From: an uncultured Bacteroidota bacterium
GTDB taxonomy: Bacteria; Bacteroidota; Bacteroidia; Bacteroidales; UBA932
Direction of reading: 5' to 3'
DNA: 64,000 nt
Assembly (NCBI GenBank): GCA_937901965.1
Contig: CALGSW010000016.1
Location: 153,909 to 217,908, forward strand
Shown here piece by piece: positions 23,416 through 33,343 of the stretch (the stretch's first letter is position 1; each line of letters starts with the position of its first letter). The position numbers were made by a program, and so were the translations under genes. The notes under the pieces are model-generated. The model did not search any database. It was not told the origin of the DNA and saw only the letters and a list, made by a program, of their open reading frames with translations.

Positions 23416-26223
23416 ATGAAAAGGATTTTAATAATAGCATTGGTAATATACTCAGTCACCTCTTTCGGCCAAAAGAAACCACTTGATCATTCAGTATATG
23501 ATAACTGGAAGAGTGTTGGGAATGTTGAGATGACTGATAATGGCAAATATGCTTTATATCAGGTAAATGCTCAGGAAGGTGATGGCTATCTTGTGGCACT
23601 CAGCCTTGCTGACATGGAAAAGAGAACATTTGAAAGAGGTGCAGCACCAAGGATCACTCCTGACGGGAAATTTACTGCATTTACAATTAAGCCTCTATTC
23701 ACACAGACAAAAGAGGCAAGAATTAAAAAGAGCAAACCTGACCAGATGCCAAAGGATACTCTGGCTGTTTACAATTTTACTTCTAAAGAGCTGAAAACTT
23801 TTCCATATCTGAAGAATTATAAGATGGGCAGATGGGGTAACAGATTCCTGGCTTTTCAGACAACCCCTCCGGCTGATACTTCAAAGAGCAAGAAACCAGT
23901 AAAAAAAGACAAAGATGAAGGTAGTGAACTCTTTGTTTATCATTTGAACAGTGGGAAAATTGATACTCTGAAATATATTTCTGAATACGATTTTTCAAGA
24001 GGTGGTGATACACTGTTTTATGTTGCAAGGCCTAATTCTAAAGATTCACTTAACAAAGCTGGTCTGTTTATGTACAATCCCGAAAAGGGGATTGTAACTC
24101 CAATGCTTATGACTGACCTTAAGCAAAGTGTTAAATTACCTGAAGTGAGTGAAGATAATTCAAGAATGGTTTTCTTTGCCAGGCTTGATACAACAAAACA
24201 GAACAAGGACAAAAGTATATCCATAATGGAGTTCAGGACAGGAATGCAGGAGGCAAAAGTTATAATAGACAATAGCTTCTCAGCTATCCCTAAGGAAATG
24301 ACAGTAAGCGACAACCGCGAACTTGCGTTCAGTAAAGACGGGACCAGACTGTTTTTCGGGATTGCTCCTGTACGGCCTGAAAAGGATACAGCAAACAAAG
24401 ATCCGGAGGTGGCAAGATTAGATATATGGCATTATGAAGAGCCATACATCCAGCCGATGCAGTTGCGTAATCTACAGAGAGAATTGAGAAAAACATATCT
24501 GAGTAAGATTGAACTGGAGGGAGAGCCAAATTTTATTCAACTTGCAAAAGATGAATATGACAATATTATTGTTCCTGCAAAATGGGGAGGAGAGAGAGGA
24601 ATTGCAATAAGCAACTTTAACTACAGAATTGAATCTCAATGGGATGCAAACCCTAAAAGAGATTTGTATATTGTTGATATTAAAACAGGTGATGCAAAGA
24701 AAATTCTGAACGGAGAGTACATAAGCAGCTATACAGTCTCTCCTGAAGGAAACTTTTTTGTATGGTACAATAACAGTGACAAAAAGTGGTATTCACTGAA
24801 TATCCCACTTGAGAAGAGGGTATGTCTCACAGAGGGAATGACTGTTAAATTTGCCGATGAGCTGCATGACTCTCCATCTATGGCTTCATCATATGGAAAT
24901 GGTGGATGGACAGAGAATGAAAATTCAGTATTCATATATGACAGATATGATGTGTGGAAATTTGATCCAAATGGAGTAAGAGCCCCTGAAAATTTTACAG
25001 AAGGAAAAGGTGCCGCTGAAAGAATAACATTCAGGATAACAAGACCAGACAGAGATTTCCGTGAGATGGAGCCTGTTGCTGAAAAGTCAGAGTTTCTTTT
25101 TGCAGCATTTGATAATAAGACAAAAGAGAATGGTTTTTACTCAAAAAACATGGCTTTAAGAAAACCGGCTCTTATTAAGTGGACAATGGAACCATTCACC
25201 TTCTCATCATTTAAGAGGAGTAAAAATGGTAAAGAGTTTGCCTTTGTAAAGGCAAACTTCACAAATTCTCCGGATGTGTGGATTTCCAAAGACAATTTAA
25301 AAACACAAAAGAGGATTTCTGATATTAATCCGCAACAAAGAGAGTATAATTGGGGAACTGTCGAGCTTGTTAACTGGAAATCATCAACTGGCATTGATCT
25401 TGAAGGTCTGCTTTACAAACCGGAAAACTTTGATCCTTCAAAGAAATATCCAATGCTGGTATACTTTTATGAAAGAAATTCAGATCTTCTCCATGCCTAC
25501 AGAGCACCGGCACCAAGCAGATCAACAATAAATATCCCTTATTTTATAAGCAACGAATACATTGTTTTTGTTCCGGATATTGCATACGAACTTGGACATC
25601 CCGGAAAGAGTGCCATAGACTGCATAGTGCCCGGAGTAAAGATGTTGTGCGAAAATAAATGGGTTGACAGAGATAATGTAGCTATTCAGGGTCAGAGCTG
25701 GGGAGGATATCAGGTAGCATACATGATTACAAAGCCGGAAACCTTTAAATGGAAAGCCGCCGGGGCCGGTGCTCCGGTTGCCAATATGACCAGTGCTTAC
25801 GGTGGCATAAGATGGGGGTCCGGAATGGTAAGACAATTCCAGTACGAGCACACTCAAAGCAGAATTGGAAAAACACTTTGGGAAGCTCCTGAGCTCTATA
25901 TTGAGAACTCTCCTCTGTTTTTTGCAGACAAAGTAGAGACTCCTTTGCTAATAATGCACAATGATGAAGATGATGCAGTTCCATGGTATCAGGGAATTGA
26001 ATACTTTACTGCACTTCGCAGACTTGGTAAACCGGTATGGATGCTTCAGTATAATAACGAAGTGCATAATCTGGCAAAGAGGGTTAATGCGAAAGATCTA
26101 AGTATTAGACTCGCACAGTTCTTTGATTACTATTTGAAAGGGGCTCCAATGCCTGTCTGGATGAAGAGAGGAGTGCCGGCAACACTGAAAGGCATAGATT
26201 ATGGTTATGATTTAACTGAATAA
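23416..26223 (+). CDS. Large S9 family peptidase (prolyl oligopeptidase fold)
   Basis: The 935-residue secreted protein starts with a signal (MKRILIIALVIYSVTSFGQ). It has a long N-terminal propeller-like region and a C-terminal hydrolase with Ser761 in GQSWGGYQ, an Asp in NDEDDAVPW and a His near residue 883 in EVHNLAKR. It is much longer than the usual 650-750 residues; the extra length is in the propeller part, which includes a Lys-rich segment near residue 155. Substrate is unknown. It is probably transcribed with the upstream S9 gene. Confidence 0.87.
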   Translation: MKRILIIALVIYSVTSFGQKKPLDHSVYDNWKSVGNVEMTDNGKYALYQVNAQEGDGYLVALSLADMEKRTFERGAAPRITPDGKFTAFTIKPLFTQTKEARIKKSKPDQMPKDTLAVYNFTSKELKTFPYLKNYKMGRWGNRFLAFQTTPPADTSKSKKPVKKDKDEGSELFVYHLNSGKIDTLKYISEYDFSRGGDTLFYVARPNSKDSLNKAGLFMYNPEKGIVTPMLMTDLKQSVKLPEVSEDNSRMVFFARLDTTKQNKDKSISIMEFRTGMQEAKVIIDNSFSAIPKEMTVSDNRELAFSKDGTRLFFGIAPVRPEKDTANKDPEVARLDIWHYEEPYIQPMQLRNLQRELRKTYLSKIELEGEPNFIQLAKDEYDNIIVPAKWGGERGIAISNFNYRIESQWDANPKRDLYIVDIKTGDAKKILNGEYISSYTVSPEGNFFVWYNNSDKKWYSLNIPLEKRVCLTEGMTVKFADELHDSPSMASSYGNGGWTENENSVFIYDRYDVWKFDPNGVRAPENFTEGKGAAERITFRITRPDRDFREMEPVAEKSEFLFAAFDNKTKENGFYSKNMALRKPALIKWTMEPFTFSSFKRSKNGKEFAFVKANFTNSPDVWISKDNLKTQKRISDINPQQREYNWGTVELVNWKSSTGIDLEGLLYKPENFDPSKKYPMLVYFYERNSDLLHAYRAPAPSRSTINIPYFISNEYIVFVPDIAYELGHPGKSAIDCIVPGVKMLCENKWVDRDNVAIQGQSWGGYQVAYMITKPETFKWKAAGAGAPVANMTSAYGGIRWGSGMVRQFQYEHTQSRIGKTLWEAPELYIENSPLFFADKVETPLLIMHNDEDDAVPWYQGIEYFTALRRLGKPVWMLQYNNEVHNLAKRVNAKDLSIRLAQFFDYYLKGAPMPVWMKRGVPATLKGIDYGYDLTE

Positions 26224-26248
26224 TAACTATTTGAATCATTTTTTTAAT

Positions 26249-26256
26249 TAAATTTG
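26249..26256 (+). promoter_or_regulatory. -7 box for the propeller-kinase pair
   Basis: TAAATTTG matches TAnnTTTG and lies 38 bp before the ATG at 26295. A GTG that would extend the reading frame begins at the last base of this box, so it is not a likely start. A TTTG lies 15 bp further upstream, closer than usual. Confidence 0.5.
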
Positions 26257-26294
26257 TGCAGGAGGAGTCCCCTCTCTTTTTAATAATAAGAGCT

Positions 26295-29200
26295 ATGGCC
26301 TGCAAGAATTTAATCAATATAACAAGACAACTGTTTCTGATGACAGTTGTCTTGTTCTTCTTTATTGCATGTAAAGAAGAAAACACGGAGGTCAACAAAT
26401 TAACACAACCAGAATCTCGGACTCTATCCGGCAAGGTGGTCTCCAAAGGTGATGTAGCTGATCCTGTGATTATTAAAGCAACACCCCCTGTTGTCACAAC
26501 TTCAAAAACTGGCTCAAAAACAGTTGCTCACAATAATGTGACCAATGCCTCTTCGCCAAAAAAACTATCAATTGTTAACTCTAATATAAAAACTCCGGGA
26601 GAGAACGGAGTTAATGAGCCGGTAGTTATACCTGCCGGCAAGAGAATTGTCACAGCATACCCACCTGCACGTTTAGAGGCGAAGGATGCATATATCAGAG
26701 ATAAAAATCCCGACAATTTCAGCTCAATAGGAAAATTACAAGGCCTGAGACATGACCAGATCAGAGCAATGGCTGAGGATAAAACCGGCAATCTTTGGCT
26801 GGGAACTGATGACGGACTTACAAGATATGATGGCAGATATCTTTATCACTATACTACAGAACAGGGATTGAGCAACAGTCTGATACTCTCCGTGCTTTAT
26901 GATTCAAAAGGAAATATCTGGGCAGGGACATTCAGAGGTGGTGCTATAAAGTTTGACGGACAGGAGTTTCATATATTCTCTGAAGAAAATGGTCTTCCAA
27001 ATAATGTTGTTAACGGGATAGAAGAGGATAGCTCCGGAAATATATGGCTGGCTACCGGTGGCGGGATTGTTAAGTACGATGGTGAGAATTTTACTGTATA
27101 CACTAAAGATAATGGATTGTGTGATAATGACACACGCTATCTTATGATGGACAGGTATGGCAAGCTGTGGATTACAACAAACCTTGGAGGTATTTCACGT
27201 TTTGACGGAGAGAGCTTTACAAACTATACAATAAAAGAGGGACTTCCTCAAAATGAGGCAACAGCACTAAGTGAAGATAGAAAAGGGAATATCTGGATAG
27301 GCCTTTCCAATCTGGGCCTTTTGAAATACGACGGAAATGATTTTTATCATTATGATAACGAATCAGGTATCTCTGACGGCACAATAAGGAGTATACAAGA
27401 GGACTACAAAGGGAATCTTTGGATTGGAACAACACGAGGCGGTCTTTTCAAGTTTGATGGATCTCATTTTACAAATTACAATATTAATGAAGGGCTGGGC
27501 TCAGACTATGTAAGATGCATACACGAGGACAAATCCGGGAATATATGGATAGGAACCAGAACAGCAGGTCTGGTAAGATATAAGGGAGATATCTTCACCC
27601 ATCTTACAATGGATGATGGATTATCAAACAGCAGAGTAATGAGTATCCTCAGGGACAGCAATAATTTGCTGTGGCTTGGAACATTCGGCGGATATGTAAC
27701 AATGATAGGAAATTCAGGTAGTGATAAAAAGGAGGAGTGGTTCTCGCTTTTTGGTCCTGATCAGGGCCTCAAGAGCACCAGAGTTTACAGTATCTTTGAA
27801 CAGAGTAAAGGGAGAATATGGTTTGGAACTGATGGTGGCGGCATAGTTTTGTATGATGGTAAAAGAACTATTAATTACACAAAGGAGAATGGGCTTGCAG
27901 ACAATACAATAAGAGATGTGTCAAAATCATCCGGCGGAGGTATGTGGATTGGTACTTATGGTGGTGGAGCATCCCTGTTTGAGAATGATAATTTTTCAAA
28001 TTTTACAATTGAAAGTGGCCTGAGCAGTAATAATATTCTCAACATTTATGAGGATAGAAACAGGGTGGTTTGGTTTGCCACAGACGGTGGCGGACTTACA
28101 TCGTACAATGGGAAATCATTTACTCATTACACTGTTAAAGAGGGATTTTTCAGCAATATTGTATATAGTATTACAGAGGACAAAGAGGGAAATCTATGGT
28201 TTGGAACTGGTGGAGAGGGAGTTGTAAAATATGACGGAAAGGTATTTACTAAGTTAAGTACTGATGAGGGTTTAAATAATGGATATGTTTTATCATTATT
28301 ACTTGATACAGATGGTAACATCTGGGCCGGAACAAGATACGGTATAAATAAGATTCACAAAGAGTCGCCTGAGGCAAGCTATACTATAAAAAGCTATAAC
28401 TATGAGGATGGATTCATAGGCATGGGATGCAACCTTAGCGCAATAGAAGAGTTATCCGGAGGAGAAATTATTGTTGGCACAAACGACAGATTAACTGTTT
28501 TCCATGGAGATAAAGAAGTCAAAAAGAGTGCTCCATTTACAATGCAGATGACGAATCTTTTAATTTACAACGAAGAAATTCCATGGACGCTCCTTAACAC
28601 ACTAAAAGACACTACAATAGTCCTAAACAACGGGTTGCCTTTAAAAAATATTAGTTTAACTGGAATTTCAAGATGGAACAATATTCCAATTGATCTTGAG
28701 CTGCCGCATAAACTGAACTACATAACCTTTAAATTCATAGCTGTAACACAGAATGAGATTAACAAGGTCAGGTATGAATACATGCTTGAGGGACTTGACC
28801 GCAAGTGGAACAAAACCTCTACCATTACAGAGATTCCATATGTAAACTTGTCCCCTGGAAATTATACTTTCAGAGTTAGGGCGACATCAAGTGAGGGTGT
28901 TCAAAGTAATGAAGTTGAATACAATTTCAGGATTAAACCTCCATGGTGGCAAACAGTATGGTTTTACGTTTTGCTTGCCTCCCTTTTCTTAGTTCTGCTG
29001 TATCTTTTAATTAAGTACAGGGAGAGAGTTCTCAAGCGCGATAAGGAGATTCTGGAACATAAGGTACAAGAACAGACTGAAGAGCTTCTGCTAAAAAACA
29101 ACGAACTTGAGGTACTGAATATTGAAAAGGATAAACTTTTTTCAATTATTGCCCACGATTTAAGAGGTCCTTTTGGAACATTTCTAGGACTTACACAAAT

Positions 29201-29807
29201 AATGTCTGAGGATTTCTCATCTTTTAAAGAGAGCGAGTTGAAATCTTTCGCAGACAATATGCATTGTACTGCAAAAAATCTGTACAATCTGCTTGAAAAT
29301 CTACTTCACTGGTCAAGGATGCAGCGGCAGGCAATTCCTTTTAACCCTACTGTGATTATTCTTAAAAATTCGGTATTTGAAAATCTTGCATGGATAATGG
29401 ATACCGCAAAAAGGAAGGGGATTGAACTATTAGTAGACATACCGGAGGATCTGAAGTTTGAGGCCGATGAAAGTATGCTCCAGACAGTAATAAGAAACAT
29501 TGTTAACAATGCTGTAAAATTCACTCCAAAAAATGGCAAAGTGGTTATAAATGCTAAGTCATCTGGTGATTTCGCTGAAATTAGCGTGACGGATAATGGC
29601 GTAGGAATGGATGAGAAACTAAAAGAGAATATTTTTAAAATTGGCAACAAAAGTGGAAGAAGCGGAACGGAGGGAGAACCGAGTACCGGTCTGGGTCTGA
29701 TTATATGTAAAGAGCTGGTTGAGATTCACAAAGGCACAATAATTGTTGAAAGCACACCTCATGTTGGCTCGGAATTTATAATTAAACTACCACTGAAACA
29801 GGATTGA
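26295..29807 (+). CDS. Propeller-sensor histidine kinase, no output domain (copy 1)
   Basis: This 1170-residue protein looks like the sensor half of a hybrid two-component system. It has a lipobox-like N-terminus (FFFIACKEEN), about 14 propeller repeats of the GNIWIGT...KYDG type (about 100-740, enough for two seven-bladed propellers), a Y_Y_Y domain (about 790-875), one membrane helix (about 888-908), a short coiled coil, a HisKA domain with His954 in IAHDLRGP, and a HATPase domain (NNAVKF, DNGVGM, GEPSTGLGL). It ends there: the receiver and AraC-type domains of classic Bacteroides hybrid sensors are missing. The second copy starts 11 bp after its stop. Confidence 0.88.
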   Translation: MACKNLINITRQLFLMTVVLFFFIACKEENTEVNKLTQPESRTLSGKVVSKGDVADPVIIKATPPVVTTSKTGSKTVAHNNVTNASSPKKLSIVNSNIKTPGENGVNEPVVIPAGKRIVTAYPPARLEAKDAYIRDKNPDNFSSIGKLQGLRHDQIRAMAEDKTGNLWLGTDDGLTRYDGRYLYHYTTEQGLSNSLILSVLYDSKGNIWAGTFRGGAIKFDGQEFHIFSEENGLPNNVVNGIEEDSSGNIWLATGGGIVKYDGENFTVYTKDNGLCDNDTRYLMMDRYGKLWITTNLGGISRFDGESFTNYTIKEGLPQNEATALSEDRKGNIWIGLSNLGLLKYDGNDFYHYDNESGISDGTIRSIQEDYKGNLWIGTTRGGLFKFDGSHFTNYNINEGLGSDYVRCIHEDKSGNIWIGTRTAGLVRYKGDIFTHLTMDDGLSNSRVMSILRDSNNLLWLGTFGGYVTMIGNSGSDKKEEWFSLFGPDQGLKSTRVYSIFEQSKGRIWFGTDGGGIVLYDGKRTINYTKENGLADNTIRDVSKSSGGGMWIGTYGGGASLFENDNFSNFTIESGLSSNNILNIYEDRNRVVWFATDGGGLTSYNGKSFTHYTVKEGFFSNIVYSITEDKEGNLWFGTGGEGVVKYDGKVFTKLSTDEGLNNGYVLSLLLDTDGNIWAGTRYGINKIHKESPEASYTIKSYNYEDGFIGMGCNLSAIEELSGGEIIVGTNDRLTVFHGDKEVKKSAPFTMQMTNLLIYNEEIPWTLLNTLKDTTIVLNNGLPLKNISLTGISRWNNIPIDLELPHKLNYITFKFIAVTQNEINKVRYEYMLEGLDRKWNKTSTITEIPYVNLSPGNYTFRVRATSSEGVQSNEVEYNFRIKPPWWQTVWFYVLLASLFLVLLYLLIKYRERVLKRDKEILEHKVQEQTEELLLKNNELEVLNIEKDKLFSIIAHDLRGPFGTFLGLTQIMSEDFSSFKESELKSFADNMHCTAKNLYNLLENLLHWSRMQRQAIPFNPTVIILKNSVFENLAWIMDTAKRKGIELLVDIPEDLKFEADESMLQTVIRNIVNNAVKFTPKNGKVVINAKSSGDFAEISVTDNGVGMDEKLKENIFKIGNKSGRSGTEGEPSTGLGLIICKELVEIHKGTIIVESTPHVGSEFIIKLPLKQD

Positions 29808-29818
29808 TATCCTTAGAA

Positions 29819-32800
29819 ATGAAAAGAGGCTTTGTAATTATATCTATACTTCTGATCACTCTTTTGTCTTGCATCAGAGAGACTGAGACTGGTGATACAG
29901 GAATTAAACCGTCAATATTAAAGGATGTTGGTTATGTAGTTCCTCCGGACTCACTTCAACCACCGGATACATCTTTGCTCAAAGTATCAAATGTAATGAT
30001 TTCAAGGATTTCAGAGCCTGTAGCCCTTAAGGCAAATCAGAAGAATATACCTGTGTCTCTCAAAATCAGCAGAATGGTCACCTCTACAAGGAGGATTGGC
30101 ACAGGTGAATTTACTAATCCTCGTGTCATAAATTTTAAAGAGGCCTCTATTTCTGTGGGGCTTCCTGCTCAGGTTTTGGTTAAAGAACCAATATATAAAG
30201 AGATTAATCCGGGGAGCTTTTTTTATTACAGCAAAATGCAGGGACTGCTCCATGATCAGATAAGAGCGCTCGCCCAGGATAGCATTGGGAATATATGGGT
30301 AGGTACTGATAACGGGCTCACAAGATATGACGGCAAATACTTCTATCACTTTACCCAAAATCAGGGATTGGCTAATAATCTGATAAATGCTCTGTTTATT
30401 GATTCAAAAAATAACATCTGGATCAGTACATATGAAGGAGGAGTAACCAGATACGACGGCAAGAATTTTACTCAAATATCAACAAAAAGTGGATTGCCTC
30501 ATGACCTTGTAAACTGTATTTTTGAAGACAAGTATAACAGGATCTGGTTTGGGACAAGAAAAGGACTTGTTCTTTATCAAGAGGGAAAACTAACTGTTTA
30601 CACTAAAGAGACCGGATTATCTGCAAATGATGTGAGATCAATTATAGAGGACGGATCCGGACGAATGTGGATAGCAACTTATGGAGGCGGTATCTCTATT
30701 TTTGACGGAGACACTTTTTCTGTCTTTACCACCAAAGAGGGTCTTATTCAAGATCACATATCTCTATTATTCAGAGACAGTAAAAATAACATCTGGATAA
30801 GCACAGCATTCATGGGAATCATAAAGTACGATGGAAGAGCTTTAACTTCATACACTACACATGAGGGACTGGGAAATAATTCAATCAGAAGTTTCCTTGA
30901 AGACAGGGATGGAAACATGTGGTTTGGGAATTCAAACGGGAACCTGACAAAATTTGACGGTAGTTCAATGAGAGTTTATGGCCCTAACGATGGGCTGGTT
31001 GCTGAAGCAATGAGAAGTTCTCTTCAGGATAGAAACGGAAATATTTGGTTTGGAACAAGAGGGGCAGGATTAGTAAAGTTTGAAGGGCGACTTTTCTCTC
31101 ATTACACCCAGCAAGAAGGGATTGCTAATTCAAGAATATCCCACATAAGTGAGGATAGCCATGGTAATTTGTGGATAAGTACATTTGGGGGATCCCTTAA
31201 TATTCTGTCAGAAGGTGTTACCAATGGGATACAGCGTCAATATATAAGATCATTCGGTCCTGAGGCCGGTCTTAAAGGGAGATTCATTTTTAAAACAGTT
31301 AATGATTCTGAGGGGAGAATCTGGATTGCTACAGATAACAACGGACTTCTTATGTATGACGGGACAAGGACATTTACATATGATAAATCCACAGGATTCC
31401 CAAATAATACAGTCCTAATGGTTGATACTGACAATCATGGTAATGTTTGGTTCTCTACAACACAATCAGGAGTCTCACTTATTAAGGGTGACAAAATAAT
31501 AAGTTATAATGTCAAGAACGGTCTTAGCAGTAATCATGTCCGTAGCTTTTATCAGGATAGCAAGGACAATCTGTGGATAGGAACAGCCGGAGGCGGTGTT
31601 ACAAAATATGATGGTGAAAATTTTATCCACTATAACAAAAAACATGGATTCTTTAGTGACACCATTAATGATATAATTGAAGACAACAGGGGTGTAATAT
31701 GGCTGGCAAGCGGGGGAAACGGTCTAATCAGATATGATGGTAAAAGCTTCATCAAATACTCAGAAGAGAGCGGACTGAAAAACGATATGGTTGTAAGTCT
31801 GCTCCAGGACAGAAAAGGGAATATTTGGGCCGGAACAAGGTTTGGTCTTCATGAGATAAAGAAGAGAATTCATGAATCTATAGATACATTGAATGTTTCG
31901 GTAAAAATTAACAGTTACGGCATTGAACAGGGATTTGTGGGAATGGAGTGCAGGAAGGAGGCTATGCTTGAGGCATCAGATGGGACAATCTGGATAGGCA
32001 CAGAGGATAGGCTGACTGCTTATCATGGAGGTACGTCGCTGGAAAAGACCATTACTCCAGAACTAAAAATCTCAAAAGTTCAGCTGTTTAATGAGGACGT
32101 AAACTGGAGTAAGGTCAAAGAAAGAGAAGACAGTGTTATTGTTCTGCAAAACGGTATAAGGTTGCGGAATATATCCTTAAGTGGAGTAACGGCATGGTAT
32201 TCTCTTCCTGAAAATCTTAAGCTTACCAGAAAATCAAACTTTATTACTTTACACTTCATTGCTACCACACACTCTCAGATAAAAAACATAAGATATCAGT
32301 ACATGCTTGAAGGGGTAGACAAAAAATGGAGCTCGCCCACAGAGAAAACAGATGTCTCATATGCACATTTAAAGCATGGAAAATATAATTTTCGTGTCAA
32401 ATCTATTTCGGGAGAGGGGGTTGAGAGCAACGAGAGCAACTTTTCATTCTCTGTTAAAGCGGCTTGGTGGGAAACAATCTGGGGTCAGACTATTCTTGTA
32501 TTGCTGCTGTTATATTCAATTTACAGATTCATTCAGGCACAAATAGAGACACATACTAAAAACTCAGATAAACTTTATCAGGAGCTACTTGACAAGAATT
32601 CTGAAATTGATAGATTTAATGATAACCTTGAAAAAGTGAATATTGAGAAAGGCAAAATCCTCTCAGTTATTTCCAATGATTTAAGGGGGCCTATAAACAA
32701 TTTCATATCTCTTACAAAATCCTTTAAGGCCGAAACATCTGAAATAACCAATGATAAGATTAAAGATTACACAGATAAAATCTTAGACTCCGCAAATTCA

Positions 32801-33343
32801 ATAAACATTTTAATGGAGAACCTACTTCAATGGTCAAGAATACAACAGGATAATATTGTATTTGAACCAGTGAAAGTTAATATTTTTGAATTACTTAATG
32901 GAGAACTTGAGAACTTTTATAAACAGGCACAAAACAAGAACATAAGATTACTAAATAAGATCCCAGTGAAGCTTGAGGTTGAAGCTGATCAAAGAATGCT
33001 GCGTACTATCCTCAGAAATTTAATTTCAAATGCAATAAAATTCACTCCAAGAGGTGGTGATGTCCAGATTAAAGCAGACACAAAATCTAAGGAGACTATT
33101 AGTATTATAGTCGCAGACAACGGGATAGGGATGACCCCTGACTTAGAGGAGAACCTGTTTACATTGAATATTCAAACAGGTAGAAGTGGTACAGAGGGAG
33201 AACCAAGTATTGGACTCGGACTCTTGATTTGTAATTATATGGCAAGAAAACACTCCGGGCATATAGAGGTTGAGTCTGAGATCAAGAAAGGAAGTAGATT
33301 TACTTTGATTCTTCCAAGAAGGCAGCCGGGAAATTCAGAATAA
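29819..33343 (+). CDS. Propeller-sensor histidine kinase-like protein, His replaced by Asn (copy 2)
   Basis: The 1174-residue paralog of the upstream kinase has the same layout: lipobox (LITLLSC), about 14 propeller repeats, Y_Y_Y domain, membrane helix (about 887-905), dimerisation helix and HATPase domain with DNGIGM and GEPSIGLGL intact. In the H-box, however, the phospho-accepting His is Asn953 (ISNDLRGP, codon AAT). It probably cannot autophosphorylate in the usual way, though ATP binding may remain. It may form a heterodimer with copy 1. The TTG upstream start overlaps the previous stop, so the ATG at 29819 is used. Its end overlaps the convergent DUF6599 gene by 44 bp. Confidence 0.86.
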   Translation: MKRGFVIISILLITLLSCIRETETGDTGIKPSILKDVGYVVPPDSLQPPDTSLLKVSNVMISRISEPVALKANQKNIPVSLKISRMVTSTRRIGTGEFTNPRVINFKEASISVGLPAQVLVKEPIYKEINPGSFFYYSKMQGLLHDQIRALAQDSIGNIWVGTDNGLTRYDGKYFYHFTQNQGLANNLINALFIDSKNNIWISTYEGGVTRYDGKNFTQISTKSGLPHDLVNCIFEDKYNRIWFGTRKGLVLYQEGKLTVYTKETGLSANDVRSIIEDGSGRMWIATYGGGISIFDGDTFSVFTTKEGLIQDHISLLFRDSKNNIWISTAFMGIIKYDGRALTSYTTHEGLGNNSIRSFLEDRDGNMWFGNSNGNLTKFDGSSMRVYGPNDGLVAEAMRSSLQDRNGNIWFGTRGAGLVKFEGRLFSHYTQQEGIANSRISHISEDSHGNLWISTFGGSLNILSEGVTNGIQRQYIRSFGPEAGLKGRFIFKTVNDSEGRIWIATDNNGLLMYDGTRTFTYDKSTGFPNNTVLMVDTDNHGNVWFSTTQSGVSLIKGDKIISYNVKNGLSSNHVRSFYQDSKDNLWIGTAGGGVTKYDGENFIHYNKKHGFFSDTINDIIEDNRGVIWLASGGNGLIRYDGKSFIKYSEESGLKNDMVVSLLQDRKGNIWAGTRFGLHEIKKRIHESIDTLNVSVKINSYGIEQGFVGMECRKEAMLEASDGTIWIGTEDRLTAYHGGTSLEKTITPELKISKVQLFNEDVNWSKVKEREDSVIVLQNGIRLRNISLSGVTAWYSLPENLKLTRKSNFITLHFIATTHSQIKNIRYQYMLEGVDKKWSSPTEKTDVSYAHLKHGKYNFRVKSISGEGVESNESNFSFSVKAAWWETIWGQTILVLLLLYSIYRFIQAQIETHTKNSDKLYQELLDKNSEIDRFNDNLEKVNIEKGKILSVISNDLRGPINNFISLTKSFKAETSEITNDKIKDYTDKILDSANSINILMENLLQWSRIQQDNIVFEPVKVNIFELLNGELENFYKQAQNKNIRLLNKIPVKLEVEADQRMLRTILRNLISNAIKFTPRGGDVQIKADTKSKETISIIVADNGIGMTPDLEENLFTLNIQTGRSGTEGEPSIGLGLLICNYMARKHSGHIEVESEIKKGSRFTLILPRRQPGNSE

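Noticed and set aside
26600..28350. Repeat array that could look like CRISPR or tandem DNA repeats
   Set aside because: The repetition is at protein level (propeller motifs such as GNIWIGT) with diverged codons; there are no identical direct repeats with spacers.
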